Part shown: positions 43,393-55,354 of the stretch, piece after piece | How the letters are laid out: each line of letters opens with the position of its first letter | How positions within the stretch are numbered: position 1 is the first letter of the stretch | Source of the DNA: Rheum nobile | Taxonomy: Eukaryota > Streptophyta > Magnoliopsida > Caryophyllales > Polygonaceae | DNA: 64,000 bases | Direction of reading: 5' to 3' | Assembly: GCA_027886185.1 (NCBI GenBank) | Contig: WOAB01000606.1 | Location: forward strand, 3,472,001-3,536,000 | Program-made: the position numbers and the translations under genes | Notes under the pieces: generated by a model | The model's input: only the letters and a program-made list of their open reading frames with translations | Database searches by the model: none | Told to the model about the DNA's origin: nothing

Positions 43393-43730
43393 GGGTCATG
43401 AGTTTAGATGAAGTTTATTGGGGGGCATTTGTCTAATTTTACTATACTCAAAGGGTCATTTAACCTGAACAGGGATAGTTTAACTTGTAACCTTTTCGAG
43501 TCGAAGTAGTCTAAGAGCATCTTTAACCATGATACCCACAATCTCTTAACATTTTTTTAAAAATGAAAATGAATTATAATGTCAGATTTTTGTAGAGAAT
43601 CAATGTCAAAAAGGTAGTGGAGTACCATGTACAAGAGACTCATTTTTTGATTTACTCAAAATTTATGACATTTTTCTGACTTTTTATTTTTTTAATTTAG
43701 CTTTGATATTCATTTAGAATACCACCATTG

Positions 43731-44437
43731 ACAAAGTTTTGAGAGACCACTTAATGATACTGACCTAATAAATGATGTACCTATTTACATTAAAAATCAA
43801 ATCCATAACTAGAAACAAACGAAGACTTAGAACCCATACTGTCTGAAAGAGCCTAAACAAAAAACGAACAATAACAACAAAAATAGAAGACCAAAGAAGA
43901 AATGGAAAAAATCTCTGGATAATGTTATTAAAATTAATACAGATGGATCCACTAAGACTAATGGAGAATCCAGTTATGGCTATATCATCCGGAATAGCAA
44001 AGGAAAACCCTTATTCATCTTTGGTGAAAAGTACGGATCATCAACCCCACTAAAAACAGAAACCATTGCGTTCAGGAATGCTTTGTTTAAAGCTTATGAA
44101 TTAGGCTTTAACAACATCAAAATTGAATGCGATAACCTTACAATTGTAAATGTTCTGAAAAAAATCAGACACTGTCCTTGGGATATTGAAATTTTAATTT
44201 CTGATATCCTTTGTATATTACAATTATTTTCTTCAGTGCAGATTTGTCACGTCTTCCGAGAAACTAGTGTTGTTGCGGACTACATTGCGAAGCTGACGCA
44301 GCGAAGTCCCTTGGAAGACTTTAGAGATAATTTGGAACTTGTAGTTCTCATTCGCAAGGATGCTATAGACTGAGAAATCGTTCCTTCTGTGGTTTCATGT
44401 CTAATTTTTACCTTATTAAAAAAAAAAAAAAAAAAGA
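43731..44437 (+). mobile_element. 5'-truncated L1 LINE copy with poly(A) tail
   Basis: The insertion is flanked by the 15-base direct repeat AGAATACCACCATTG (43716-43730 and 44438-44452). It ends in an A tract of about 17 bases (44418-44434) plus GAA. It contains only the last 0.7 kb of a LINE, the RNase H region. Long target duplication, A tail and 5' truncation are the marks of target-primed reverse transcription. Confidence 0.93.
43900..44373 (+). pseudogene. LINE RNase H domain
   Basis: The plant LINE-type RNase H (RVT_3 family) reads VIKINTDGSTKTNGESSYGY, TETIAFRNALFKAYELG, IKIECDNLTIVNVL and HVFRETSVVADYIAKLT. The catalytic Asp (INTDG), Glu (TETIAF) and Asp (IECDN) are all present, and the frame is open to the stop at 44371-44373. 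The rest of ORF2 is missing, so it is a fragment although its own domain is unbroken. Confidence 0.88.
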
Positions 44438-44819
44438 AGAATACCACCATTGTAGATAGTTTAACTTTTATTTTTAGGTTGTCAAAATGGCCATTCTTCT
44501 AGAATTAACAAGGAAAAGTTATGGAGTGATGAAAAAATCATTGTAAGATGCCCAAATTCCTATAGGCCTTGTAATAGTCTAAGGGTGTGTTGGCATTAAA
44601 TTAGGATTTGTCTGGGAGAATCTTGATAAAGACTTTTTTTATGAATGAATATTTATTATCTCCCTTTACGTTTCTCATATATCTAGAATTTCAAAATTTA
44701 AAAACTGTTTTTCAAAAAAAAATTACATTATAAGTAAAAAAGTCTTTATAAAAACGCTTGCTAAACGAAGCCTTGAGCGATTCAAACGCACCTTATCTTG
44801 TATCTAGACTACACATGGG

Positions 44820-45315
44820 CAAAAGCGGGTAGGACCGTCTCCGTATCGCCCGCCCGATAAAAAATACGGGCTTGGACAAGGGTAAAAGTTCTAATAGGCC
44901 GTTTGGCCCGGCCCAGACGGGTAAGCGGGCCGGGTAAGGGCAAAGGAACAAGCCTTAACGGGCCGATCGGCCTGACTCGGATTTATTTACTATATATATT
45001 ATATGTATATATAAAATTTTAGATTATATCCCAAATTCAATGTGTTTTGTTTTCATATCTACTATTTGTCTCTTAGTATAATACCTTATTTGTTTTTTCC
45101 TCTTATATATGCCATTTTTTGCATAAACATTATAAAATCTTTTTTTTAAAAAAGAAAACGGGTAGTCTACGAGCCGGCCCGACCCGGACACCCAGGCGGG
45201 TACGGACATGGTTAGCAGCCCGCATAGCGAGCCTGGCCCAAGCCCGACTCGTATAAACAGGCCGAAAAATACGTATAGCCTGAACCTAACCTGAACCCGT
45301 ATTTGATCAAGTCTA
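44820..45315. mobile_element. hAT-type MITE
   Basis: The 8-base direct repeats ATCTAGAC (44812-44819, 45316-45323) flank imperfect inverted ends TACACATGGGCAAAAGCGGG and TAGACTTGATCAAATACGGG. The interior has CGGGCC/GGCCCG-rich arms around an AT-rich centre. The structure matches the MITEs at 35546-35871 and 61498-61864. Confidence 0.85.
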
Positions 45316-45719
45316 ATCTAGACATATGTTAGTTAGAAGTTAGAACCTTTATATGATTTGGTTGCATGAATTATCCAATTGATTTCCAAATTCCAATAAT
45401 CCTTGTAAGATGCCTTCTTTTCATACAAACAAGCAAAAGATAGTTTCAGTAGGTTGATACTTCACTAAATACACACCTAATACAATGATAATTTCAATCA
45501 AATAAGTGGAAGTTCACTACCATTCCATCTCTAATATTATTTCACCCCATACTAACAACTAATCATCTTCATATTTAATTTGTTGTTTGATCGTAAGTGG
45601 AATAAATGCAATATAAGCTCCAAAGTTTTTTTTCAATGAGGAAAGAATGAGGATGATCGCACTTTTTTATCTGAGGACCAACCTAGAACATCTTTATATA
45701 TGAGAAACTAAGTTCTAGG

Positions 45720-46085
45720 TTATTGTACAAGTCAGACACTGAAAATGAAAGCTAAGAGACGTAATTTTCAGCATTATGATTTACCTCTCTGAAAATGTGT
45801 TTAATTTTCGAGAAGAATTGAATGTCCACCAGAATATCGGCGACGATCATTTCAATTTTTGATGGACATGTCCAGATGTCTTTGATAAAGTTAATAAGAC
45901 ATAGGTTATCTCATTCAATTTCGAGAAATTTGATGTTAAAGCGTTTAACATCTCAAATACTTTTCCTTAGTGTTGTTGCTTCTGTTACTAAGATTGAGTT
46001 TTTACCACATTTTGTTTATTGACATGCTTATTGTTTCAGCTTTATCGTTACGAATGATATATTCAATGGATGCCTCCCTCTTTTA
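45720..46085 (-). pseudogene. LINE RNase H domain (decayed)
   Basis: On the minus strand the order is INFDGVKR (catalytic Asp), a Glu-containing KAETISMSINK segment, DNLCLINFIKDIWTCPSK, then ILVDIQFFSKIKHIFREVN, with several frameshifts and stops between. It parallels the intact domain at 43900-44373 (CDNLTIVNVLKKIRHCPWD, HVFRET). Confidence 0.65.
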
Positions 46086-46389
46086 ACGTTTGACACCATC
46101 AAAGTTAATTTTATGGAAGATTAATTTTGATTTTTTTTGATTTTATATTTCTTATTTTCCTTTGTTGAGTGATAATAGTTTTCTTTTGTGTGACGTCATC
46201 GGTATCATACATTTTTGTTTTATTCCAATTTTGGATTAGCATTTTGTTGTAGTGAGTTAAATTTGTTCTCTGATCGATTGGGTCAAAGTAAAAACAATCT
46301 AGGTTCATTTGGTCTAGATGCCCCACCAAGTAGTGGCAAGTTCAATGAAGTATGTTTTTAGATAACGTTGCATAGATGTCAGCCAAAAT

Positions 46390-46744
46390 GTCTCTAGGTT
46401 CTATTATTATATGGTACACTTTTGTTACATGTTTTGTCTTCTTGTTGATATTTCCAATTTTTGTTAATGTATATAAGAGGACCATGTAATATGAGATGAT
46501 AAAGATTTTCATATAGATGATTGCTAGATACACACTAAAGTGGTACTGTTATATTTTTCTATTCTAGTTTGGCTTTCGTTGGTAGCCCGTTATGACATAT
46601 TTTCTATAGCAAGTTTTTAACTTTAGGATATTTGTATGATTTCCAAATTCAAAATAAATTGATGTCAGGATTTTCTCTCTGGTTGGTGAGTAGCTAGATT
46701 GTCAAGCTAGTGGAGAGTCACTTTTGATTATTTTATGGTACACT
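46390..46744 (-). repeat. Tandem duplicate of the LINE zinc-finger region, left copy
   Basis: This stretch is about 90% identical to 56740-57005 across the CACTA. The junction context (TATGGTACACTTTTG before it, TATGGTACACT then TTTGATTACATG across the CACTA) shows that the two copies were adjacent before the CACTA arrived. Confidence 0.8.
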
Positions 46745-46990
46745 CACTAGTACAAAAAAGGGATTAATCGCACTATTTTTGGAGCGGATTTATAAAACCG
46801 GGGTAAAGAAGATACACAGACCTCGGTTATAATATTAAGTGCGGTGTAAATGTTTTTTTTTTAATTAATTAAACTCACACCACGGTTCCTTAATTCAACC
46901 ACGGTTAAAAAAATTCACGGATCGTAGTTTTATAAAAATTAGGGTTAAGAAAATACGCGGACCGCAGTTTATTACTTTCCGGGGTAAAGT

Positions 46991-47394
46991 TTTAAAAATA
47001 TTAAAAAAAAACACAGCGGTTCAATCTTTACCGTAGTCCTCGTTATATAAATTTAGGTTTCGATTATTGCCAAGCGCTAGTTGCTTTCTCTCCTTCACAA
47101 ATTCGCTCACCGTACCGCCGAATTTGACGCCAGTCCCCCTCAACTTTGCTGGTGGTCGTTCGTTCTCCCTCGCTGGTGCTTCTCGCCCACCGGTGCTTCT
47201 CCCTCGTCGATAATTCTTTTAGCCAATCAATTTGGGCTTTTGTTCGGTGTAAAGTACTTGATTTTGCAATTGTTTGCTACCCCACTGTTCTTGCTTTGTA
47301 TTGGTCTGATTCGTGCAAATTTTGCAATTGTGATGACTTTGCTGCTCGTGGTATAAAAACATCAAAAAAGCTCGATTTGCTGATAAGTTTAGTG
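46991..47394 (+). other. Left interior of the CACTA, promoter/5' exon-like
   Basis: The stretch is GC-richer than its surroundings, with TCTCTCC-rich leader-like sequence near 47080 and a possible donor (TTCGG/TGTAAAGT) near 47247. It may be the 5' region of the captured host gene. No domain is seen. Confidence 0.35.
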
Positions 47395-47399
47395 ATTTG

Positions 47400-47697
47400 T
47401 GTTGAATTTGTGGATCGATTATCAATTGAGATTGCTTCCTTCAATTGAACAAAGCAAGAGAAAAGATGATTTAAGCTCTCTGTATTGAATCTCTCCCAAC
47501 CATTACAATTACAGAGTAAAGGAAGAAAACTATATATACAAGGGGAGAAGCAACCAACTACACCAATGAACACCACCGGCTAACACCAGTCACTAACAAC
47601 CAAACTGCCTAACCAGCTAACAAACTAATTAGCTATATTGCCACGTCAATGACACAAATATCTAACTACTGAGCCACATTAGTGACATAAGTCAACA
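47400..47697 (-). repeat. 3' LTR of the copia element
   Basis: This LTR is 298 bases. On the minus strand it is preceded by the purine tract TTGAGGGGAGGATG (47698-47711). Confidence 0.93.
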
Positions 47698-47705
47698 TCC
47701 TCCCC

Positions 47706-48152
47706 TCAAGTTGGAAAATCTACCAATCCCAACTTGACAGAAAGGAACTGATAAGGTTGTTTCCCAAGTGCTTTAGTCATGATATCAGCCAGCTGAAGAC
47801 TGGTATGAATATAAGCAGTTTGTAGAAAGCCTCCTTGAATCTTCTCCCTTGTGAAATGTGCATCAATTTCCAGATGCTTTGTACGTTCGTGGAAGCAAGG
47901 GTTGACTGCAATTTGTTGGGCAACCTTGTTATCACAAAACATTGTGATGGGAAGTGGCACATCCACATGAAGATCTTGCAATAGAAAACTTGTCCAGACA
48001 AGTTTAGCTGTGGTGGCTGCCATACTTCGATATTATACCTCTGCTGAAGACCTGCTCACAGTAGCTTGTGTTTTAGTTTTCCATGACTCCAGTGAATGGC
48101 TAAGAAAAACACAAAACCATGTAAGAGATCGTTTGGTTGTGAGACAAGCACC
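47706..48152 (-). pseudogene. Copia RNase H, separated from pol by a stop
   Basis: A stop just before 48152 separates this part from the main pol frame. It continues the RNase H: SRSSAEVEYRS-like residues with one broken codon near 48040, MFCDNKVAQQIAVNPCFHER, KHLEIDAHFTREKI and QLADIMTKALG. The catalytic Asp residues (FCDN, EIDAHF) are visible. Confidence 0.82.
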
Positions 48153-50597
48153 CTAATCTGCATCAGCGAAACCAGTAACTTTCAAACTCTGTTGTACTGG
48201 ATAAAACAAAGCCTTATGAATTGTTCCCTTCAGATATCTGAGCACATGCATAGCTGCTTGCATATGTGGCACACGAGGTTGACTCACAAATTGAGACAAA
48301 TGTTGTACATCATAAGACAAGTCAGGCCTGGTTAAAGACAAATACAACAATCTGCCCACCAGCTTCCTGTATTGCTCACCATCTGTGAGTAATTTCCCTT
48401 CATCAAGCCTCAATTTCAGACCAGTTGGTAGAGGAAATGTTGCTTCATGAGCATTCTCCATATTAGCTGCCTTTAAAGTATCTATGATGTATTTTTGCTG
48501 ACTCAGATGACTGCCTTGTTCATCTCTATATATTTCCATGCCTAAGAAATATCTTGCCAAGCCAAGATCCTTTATGGTGAATTTCTGATGAAGAGCATCT
48601 TTCATCTGTTGAATTCCCTTAGTATCATCACCAGTGATGAGTATGTCATCTACATACACTAAGAGAGCCAAAAAGGATGTGTCTTGTTTCTTTACAAACA
48701 AAGAATAGTCATTAGTAGACTGTTTGAATCCCAAAGAAACCAGAAAATGAGACAATTCCTGATTCCACTGCCGTGAGGCCTGCTTTAACCCATACAGTGA
48801 CCTCTTTAACTTGCACACTACATCCTTGTGGTCCACAGTATAACCCTCTGGCACCTTCATATAGATGTCCTCTTCAATGAACCCATGCAAAAATACATTG
48901 TTTACATCCAATTGATGTAAAGGCCATTGTCTTGTTATTGCTAATGCTACAATGATTCTCACTGTAGGCAACTTAGCCACTAGACTAAAGGTATGTTTGT
49001 AATCCTTCCCAAGCTTCGGATTAAATCCTTTTACCACCAGGCGTGCCTTGTATCTTTCTATACTGCCATCTGCCCTGAACTTGGTCTTATACACCCACTT
49101 GGAGCCTATGGCCTGGTGCCCTGATGGAAGAGAAGTAATCTCCCAAGTGCCATTGTGTTCCAGTGCTTCTAGTTCCTTTGCCATAACTTCTTCCCATTCA
49201 ACTTTCCCTTTTGCTTGAGCATAAGAAGTAGGCTCTGGGACAACAAGAATTTGTGACAAAGAAGCAAAGTACTCTGAAGTATTGTCTCTAGAAGAATGTG
49301 AATTATCTACTGACATTACAAAGTCAATACTCCAGTTAGGAACCCTTCTTTCTCGCATAGATCTTCTAGGAGGCACTGATGGTATCTCTTCAGTTGTGGT
49401 TGACTGTCCTTCTAAAGAGGCATCCCTCTTAAGGACTGGTGCTGAATTGGGAATTTCCGTTGCATCAATGACTGGTATGTCATGAACTCTGAGATCAACT
49501 GGAGATGAAACTTCCTCAGAACTCCTGACATGCATGAAAGAAACCTCCTCATCAGTCTCATAATTGGTCTGCAAGACTGGTGTACCTTTCCCTGAATTCC
49601 CTGAAGTCCCTTCATTCCGTGTCACAGATTCAGTGATCTTGTAGAGAAATTTCCCTTCAAAGAAAACCACATCTCTGCTGTGGAAAACCTCATGGTTCTC
49701 TAAATCAAACAGTTTGTAACCCTTTTGGTTAGCTGGATAACCTAAGAGAATACATTTATTTCCCCTTGGATCCATCTTCTCTCTCCCTCTCTTGAGTGTG
49801 GCTACATAGCATAGGCAACCAATCACCTTAAGGTTGTCATAAACTAGTTCCTTTCCAAATAGCAATTGATAGGGTGTCTGCCAATCTATGCTCACAAGTG
49901 GCATCTTGTTGATGAGGTAAGTGGCAGATAAAACACACTCACCCCAAAATTTCTTGGGTAAGTTGGCATGCATACTTAATGCCCTGGAAGTATCAAGCAA
50001 ATGTCTATGCTTGCGCTCCACTACTCCATTTTGATGTGGAGTATAAGTCATAGAACGTTGATGAACAATCCCAAGACTAGAGAACAACTGTCTGCATGCC
50101 CCATTCATCAATTCAGACCCATTATCTGACCTGACTGCCTTAGGAACTTTGTTGAACTGAGTTTTGATAAGTGAAAAAAAACTTTTCACAATATCAATAA
50201 CTTGTTGTTTGTGATGAAGAAGATATGTCCATGTTGCTCGACTCTTATCATCCACAATTGTGAAGAAAAATCTTTCTTCATTAATATTGGGTGTACTAAA
50301 TGGACCCCATAAATCCATATGTAAAAGATCAAAACAATACAAAGATCTGTTTTCACTTGTCTTGAAAGGAAGCCTGTGAAATTTGGCTAAAGAACAAGTA
50401 TCACAATAGGTATCTGATACAGTAGAGTGCTTAAAACTAGGTACATGTAACATTCTTGAAAAAGAAATGTGACCCAGTCTATTGCGTAGCATATGAACAT
50501 CTTCATCACTACTGGCATGAGCACAAGCCTTATTAGCAATTGACACCTTATTTCCTGTAGCTTCCAGTCTGTAAAGTCCCCCACATTCCTTTCACAT
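48153..50597 (-). CDS. Copia Pol: integrase, reverse transcriptase, RNase H start
   Basis: This is a single open frame of about 800 codons. It starts with GGLYRLEATGNK and a zinc-binding segment (RLGHISFSRM, CDTCSLAKF). The integrase core has all three acidic residues: Asp in LLHMDLWGPF, Asp in VRSDNGSEL, Glu in NGVVERKHRHL. RT spans WVYKTKFRADGSIERYKARL, DVNNVFLHGFIEEDIYMKVP, LYGLKQASRQWNQ and the catalytic LLVYVDDILITG. RNase H begins with VTGFADAD, after which a stop breaks the frame. No start ATG is expected because copia Pol is made as part of a Gag-Pol polyprotein. Upstream stops at about 50597 to 50707 separate it from gag-protease. Catalytic residues of integrase and RT are intact. 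Confidence 0.9.
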
Positions 50598-50706
50598 TCC
50601 TACCACTGTCTTACTCAACCGGCCCTGTAGAATGCAACAATTAGCATCAAAAACTACACACAGATTCTACCTCTTAATGATCTTGCTAACCGATAACAGA
50701 TTAAAC

Positions 50707-52047
50707 TTAAAATCTGGAACAAACAAGACATCTGTACGTGATGACCAATTCAGTGCTCAATCTCACGTTTCCACTTTGTTCAACACATTTGACTGATCCA
50801 TCTGGCAACTTGACTAGGATAGGTGTGGTTAAATTCTTCAGGTTTATAAAATTTTCATCATATGGACTCATATGATCAGTGGCCCCGGTATTAAGAATCC
50901 ACTCACTACTATTTGGTGCAAAAGTAGCTAAGTTAATATGTGCAATACCTGCATAGTTCACAGAGGAAGAGGCGACTCCTTTTCCTTTGAACCTGCGCAT
51001 AATCTCCTGGCACATTGCATTGATGAATTCTGGATCAATGTTGCTGAATTTTCCATTTCCTGACCCTTCCTCCATGTGAAGAGGAGTCTCTGAAACAAAA
51101 TCCTTCTGAACTGCATTAGCAACTGCCTTGGAACCTCTCTTGTTCTTCTTTCCTTTGTACCAATCGGGGTATCCAATTACCTCAAAACAATTATTTGACT
51201 GATGGCCATTCATATTGCACATTGTGTAGTGCTTCTTGTCACCAGAATATGGCTTCTTGCCCTCTTTCTTTGAATTTCCTCCTTGATAACTCTGAGAACC
51301 CGCCATAAAAGATATTGGCTCAAGAACTGTGGTGGATAACTGCTTCTTCTTCTCCACTTGCATAACTAAGTAATACGCACGATTCAAGCTTGGCAATGGT
51401 TCTGTTGCCAAGATTTGACTCTTAATCGGATCAAATTCCGAATTTAGGTTGACCAGAAAATGCAAGATTCTATCCTGATTCTCCAATTCTAGTACACGAG
51501 TCAAGACCTTGCAAGTGCACTTAGCTAATGCTCCATATTCACAAGTCGGCACAGCATTCATGCATTGGATGTCATCCCAGCATTTCTTTAGCTTGCTATA
51601 GTAAGTAGTAATAGACATGTTACCTTGTAAAATTCGCATTGCTTCTTGCTTGATTTGGTAAATCAACGAAGCATTCCCTTGACTGTAGCGCTCTAAGATC
51701 TCCAGCCATAGATATCTCACTGAAGTGTTGTAGACGAAGGAATTTGCAATTTCTGGTGTCATAGAACTGACAAGCCAGCAAGCGACCATTTGATCGCACC
51801 TCATCCATCGAACCAAGTATGTAGATCCATCATCTGGCCGCTTGATCGATCCGCCAATGAAGCCAATCTTCAATTTTGCTCCCAACGCCATTCGAACCTG
51901 TCGACTCCAACCGATGAAATTATTTCCATCGAAGAGCATCGGCGACAGCGTTGCGTTTGGATTTTTTGAGTTTGACATCGAATAAGGATCTCTAATCGCA
52001 TTGGCGTTCAATTGATCGAGTTGCTCAATCATCGGAATATTCACCAT
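50707..52047 (-). pseudogene. Copia Gag and protease
   Basis: The ATG at 52047 (MVNIPMIEQLDQLNANAIRD) lies just after the leader. The UBN2/Gag core includes LFDGNNFIGWSRQVRMALGA, LWLEILERYSQGNASLIYQI and YYSKLKKCWDDI. The zinc knuckle has lost its first Cys (HYTMCNMNGHQSNNC, where CX2CX4HX4C is usual). The protease active site reads WILNTGATDHM: the catalytic Asp of WILDTGATDHM is Asn, so the protease should be inactive. The frame then ends at 50707, before integrase. These changes show that the element cannot process its own polyprotein. Confidence 0.88.
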
Positions 52048-52151
52048 GATCGCAATTCGCAGAACCAAAAGAAAGTTTTGTGGAAGGAAAACAATGATAC
52101 AAATCGAACCTCTCACCCTCACTTTCTCTCTCTCTGAATCGATTCCTACGA

Positions 52152-52163
52152 GCTCTGAATACA
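52152..52163 (-). other. Degenerate primer binding site, initiator tRNA-Met type
   Basis: TGTATTCAGAGC next to the 5' LTR resembles TGGTATCAGAGC with small changes. Confidence 0.65.
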
Positions 52164-52461
52164 TGTTGAATCTGTGGATCGATTATCAATTGAGATTGCT
52201 TCCTTCAATTGAACAAAGTAAGAGAAAAGATGATTTAAGCTCTCTGTATTGAGTCTCTCCCAACCATTACAATTATAGAGTGAAGGAAGAAAACTATATA
52301 TACAAGGGGAGAAGCCACCAGCTACACCAGTGAACACCACCGGCTAACACCAGTCACTAACAACCTAACTGTCTAACCAGCTAACAAACTAACTAGCTAT
52401 ACTGCCACGTCAGTGACACAAATATCTAACTACTGATCCACATCAGTGACATAAGTCAACA
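52164..52461 (-). repeat. 5' LTR of the copia element
   Basis: This LTR is 298 bases with TG...CA ends. A TATATATA stretch is shared with the other LTR. Confidence 0.93.
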
Positions 52462-52466
52462 ATTTG

Positions 52467-55354
52467 CTGATGTAGCTTATACCAAAATTTTGCAATTGTG
52501 AAGTGGAGTAACAAGTATTGGAAAGAAAAAGCAGTTCGAACCCAATATATATTAATGTAATGATCTTCACCCTCATTTGTCTGTTCAATGTTGTAGTGTA
52601 AAGAAAATCACTAGTATTTTGATAAAAGCATACTTTAGAATGAGTTTCTCAAACTAAAAGAAAATGGAAATAATAATATGCTAATGGAGATATATGATAA
52701 GATCAAATTTGATGAGTTTTACGTCGATTGACGACCCTGTCCTCAGCCGAATGAGTAGCAGTTGCAGTTCGAGAGCCAATGCTGTTGGCCAAGTATCTTG
52801 AAGAGGAACCCATGGTAAGGTTGTTGTAGCTATTTGCATGCATATGATCATATACATATGATATACACATACCAAAGTACTATAAGTTAGTTATATACTA
52901 CAGTAAAGTTAAGTAACAAACTAGTGAAGTTTGTGCAACAACAGTAGATTGAAAAGAATAGTATTGGCCGGGTAAACAAGAAACGTTGACATTGGAGGTA
53001 AAAAGAAGAGTAATGCATTTGAAGTGATGTTTCATGAAAAGAGGAGCAGGGGTGAGTATGTAGGTGTATGTTGGTCTTCAATTATTGCAAACTAGATTGA
53101 CAGTGAAAGGAGCTAGGTAACTAATATAGTAACTTTTCATAGCAAACTATATGAGGTCAATATTGTTTAGAGTCACAAGGTAGCACCATCTTATCCATCA
53201 TGCAACTTGAGGTAAATACTAAACATATATGATCTAGAGAAGAGACCGATTAAACTCTAGTTCTTACAATGTATAGTTTGACTTGTTCAGGTCATATATA
53301 AACAAAAACAGAATTGCCTCAGCAAGCATTAATTCTGTGGTGTCTTTCTACAAGTAGCCAGGCAATTCATGCCACTAGCAGTCTAGCACCAGCCCGATCT
53401 GATGTACAAATATTCTTTCTTAAATCTATCTTTTGCCTTATAATGTCGTCAAACTTGTACTAGAGAAGGAGATGGGTAGGAATGTGGATGAAGTGTTTGA
53501 TACATACCCGTTGGATTCTGCATCCATCGCGCATGTACTTAATCTTCAGTTAAGCCTAGTGATTAGCAACACTTTTTAGTGCTTAAACAAGTGAGGGCTC
53601 CTATGATTTTTTTTTATGAAAAAGAGGTTTACTTCTTGAGAATTAAAACTTGATTGGAGTGTACATGCTACAGAAATGTAACATTGTTACGTGTGCTCAA
53701 TCTCAGGTTCATTGCACTACTTTAAGAGGTCATGCAAGTCCTGTTGTTGTAAAGATATTTAAACTTAGGAAATGTTCCATAGATTGAATGTGGATTTAGA
53801 AATTCTGATCTTGGATATGGATTGCAGGTGCAACACCCTGGAGTTCAGGACTTGATGATGACTAATATTCATCTTTTGCTTTATACATGTAGAAGGCAGA
53901 TATCAAATTTGATTTGTTCTCTGTAAGTCACTAGATATTGTGGTTGGTGAACATCTTCAGAGCTAAAATTCTAGACACCTCAGAAAGCTACATGACCATT
54001 GAGGCAATTTATCTTTTCCTTGAGCAATGCTCTTCTTGAATTTAGTTGATGTTATACTTGATTTTATTTCTGAAAGTTTGACTTATATGTACTTCATTTT
54101 CCTGCTATGAATTAATAGGGAAACTTGGGACCCTGGAAAATTAACTGCCATCCTTATAAACGTCGGTAAATTCAGGATCAAAGAAATAGCGAGAACTGGA
54201 AAGGTTTGTTCTCAGGCCTCCTGGGTACATTCAGTTGCCAAAAATAAATTGAACAACTGGTGTTTGTGACTATTTTTAGATTGCTTTGAGGCGGGATAGT
54301 ATGGGCGAGTCAATCCCTTTTTGGAGATTTTTAGCTTGCGCTTGTTGATGCTATTATGGAGTCTATAAAAAGTCCCAATGGCAAGGCTATTTCATCATCA
54401 AGAGTAATATATGTTATCATTAGACAGACTGTACTATCAATTTAGCGTACTTTCTTTATGTATTTTCATTTTTGAGTAAGAGGCTATCGCTTTTGCTTTG
54501 ATCAGAATATAATGTAGAGCAAAGTGAATTTTAGAGGTCTTCTTCATTGCATTAGGTAAATCTTAGAGACTTGGTTGCTTCTGTTTGAGATGACACATAG
54601 TATTTACAATTTTCTATGCAAATTTAGTTGATCTAAGTTGCTTCAGTCTTTTTTTTCCCTTGCAGATGACAAAACTGGCGATAATACCGTGCACTGTATT
54701 TTTGGAGATAGTCTTCCTTGCGAAGAAGTTCAGGTAAGCCTTAGGCTTCAGATACTCAAGTCTCTTCTGAGCAACCATTTTCTTTTGAAGTGAACTTTAG
54801 AAGCAGATTATTGTATATGCTATCTTGAAAGAACATATATGTGAAATCATGAAAATGAGGGAAATTTGTAGTCAATAACCTTCAATTAGTCACTGAAATA
54901 AATATTTTGGAATGTAATTGAATTATTAAGATATAAATAAGAAGCATAGGTAATATATTCAGTTTGTTGTCATCTGTTGTTTCTTTTACCATGTCATAAG
55001 CTCTTAGCTGAAATTTGGGAAGCCTACATGATTTTATATCTTCGATTATTACAATATACCAAATTTGAGATAAAGCGTAGATTTATTGAGATGTTTAATT
55101 GATATTGGTGATAAATAAAGATCAAAGCACTATATGCATTTTCATTTGCTTCACCAGACTAATTAAACTGGACTCCAAAGCCAAGGCTAAAATGGACTCA
55201 TGAGCTTCACTAGCGATTCGTCGATGCTATCATTCAACTTGGAAGGACACAAAGTTATATCCCCTAACCCACATCTTTGCACTTATTTTTCGCTGCAGAG
55301 CTTTTGTTTTGGTAGTTCAAGTTTAATCTTCTTGTTCTTTGGTTTGTGAAACAG
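52467..55354 (+). other. CACTA interior with exon-like segments of unknown origin
   Basis: Segments bounded by AG and GT lie at about 54119-54205 (KLTAILINVGKFRIKEIARTGK in one frame) and 54666-54735 (DDKTGDNTVHCIFGDSLPCE). A minus-strand ATG-led run, MGSSSRYLANSIGSRTATAT, ends near 52815. I recognise none of these. They may be further captured exons, or upstream exons of the MYB-CC gene that have diverged beyond recognition. Confidence 0.35.

Larger units (their letters stand above)
47400..52461 (-). mobile_element. Ty1/copia retrotransposon, full length
   Basis: Two 298-base LTRs (47400-47697 and 52164-52461) have TGTTGA...TCAACA ends and are flanked by the perfect target duplication ATTTG (47395-47399, 52462-52466). 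On the minus strand the right LTR is 5'. The order gag, protease, integrase, RT, RNase H is copia-type. The two LTRs differ at about 15 of 298 sites by eye (about 5%). It inserted into the CACTA element, so it is the youngest layer of this nest. Confidence 0.94.
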
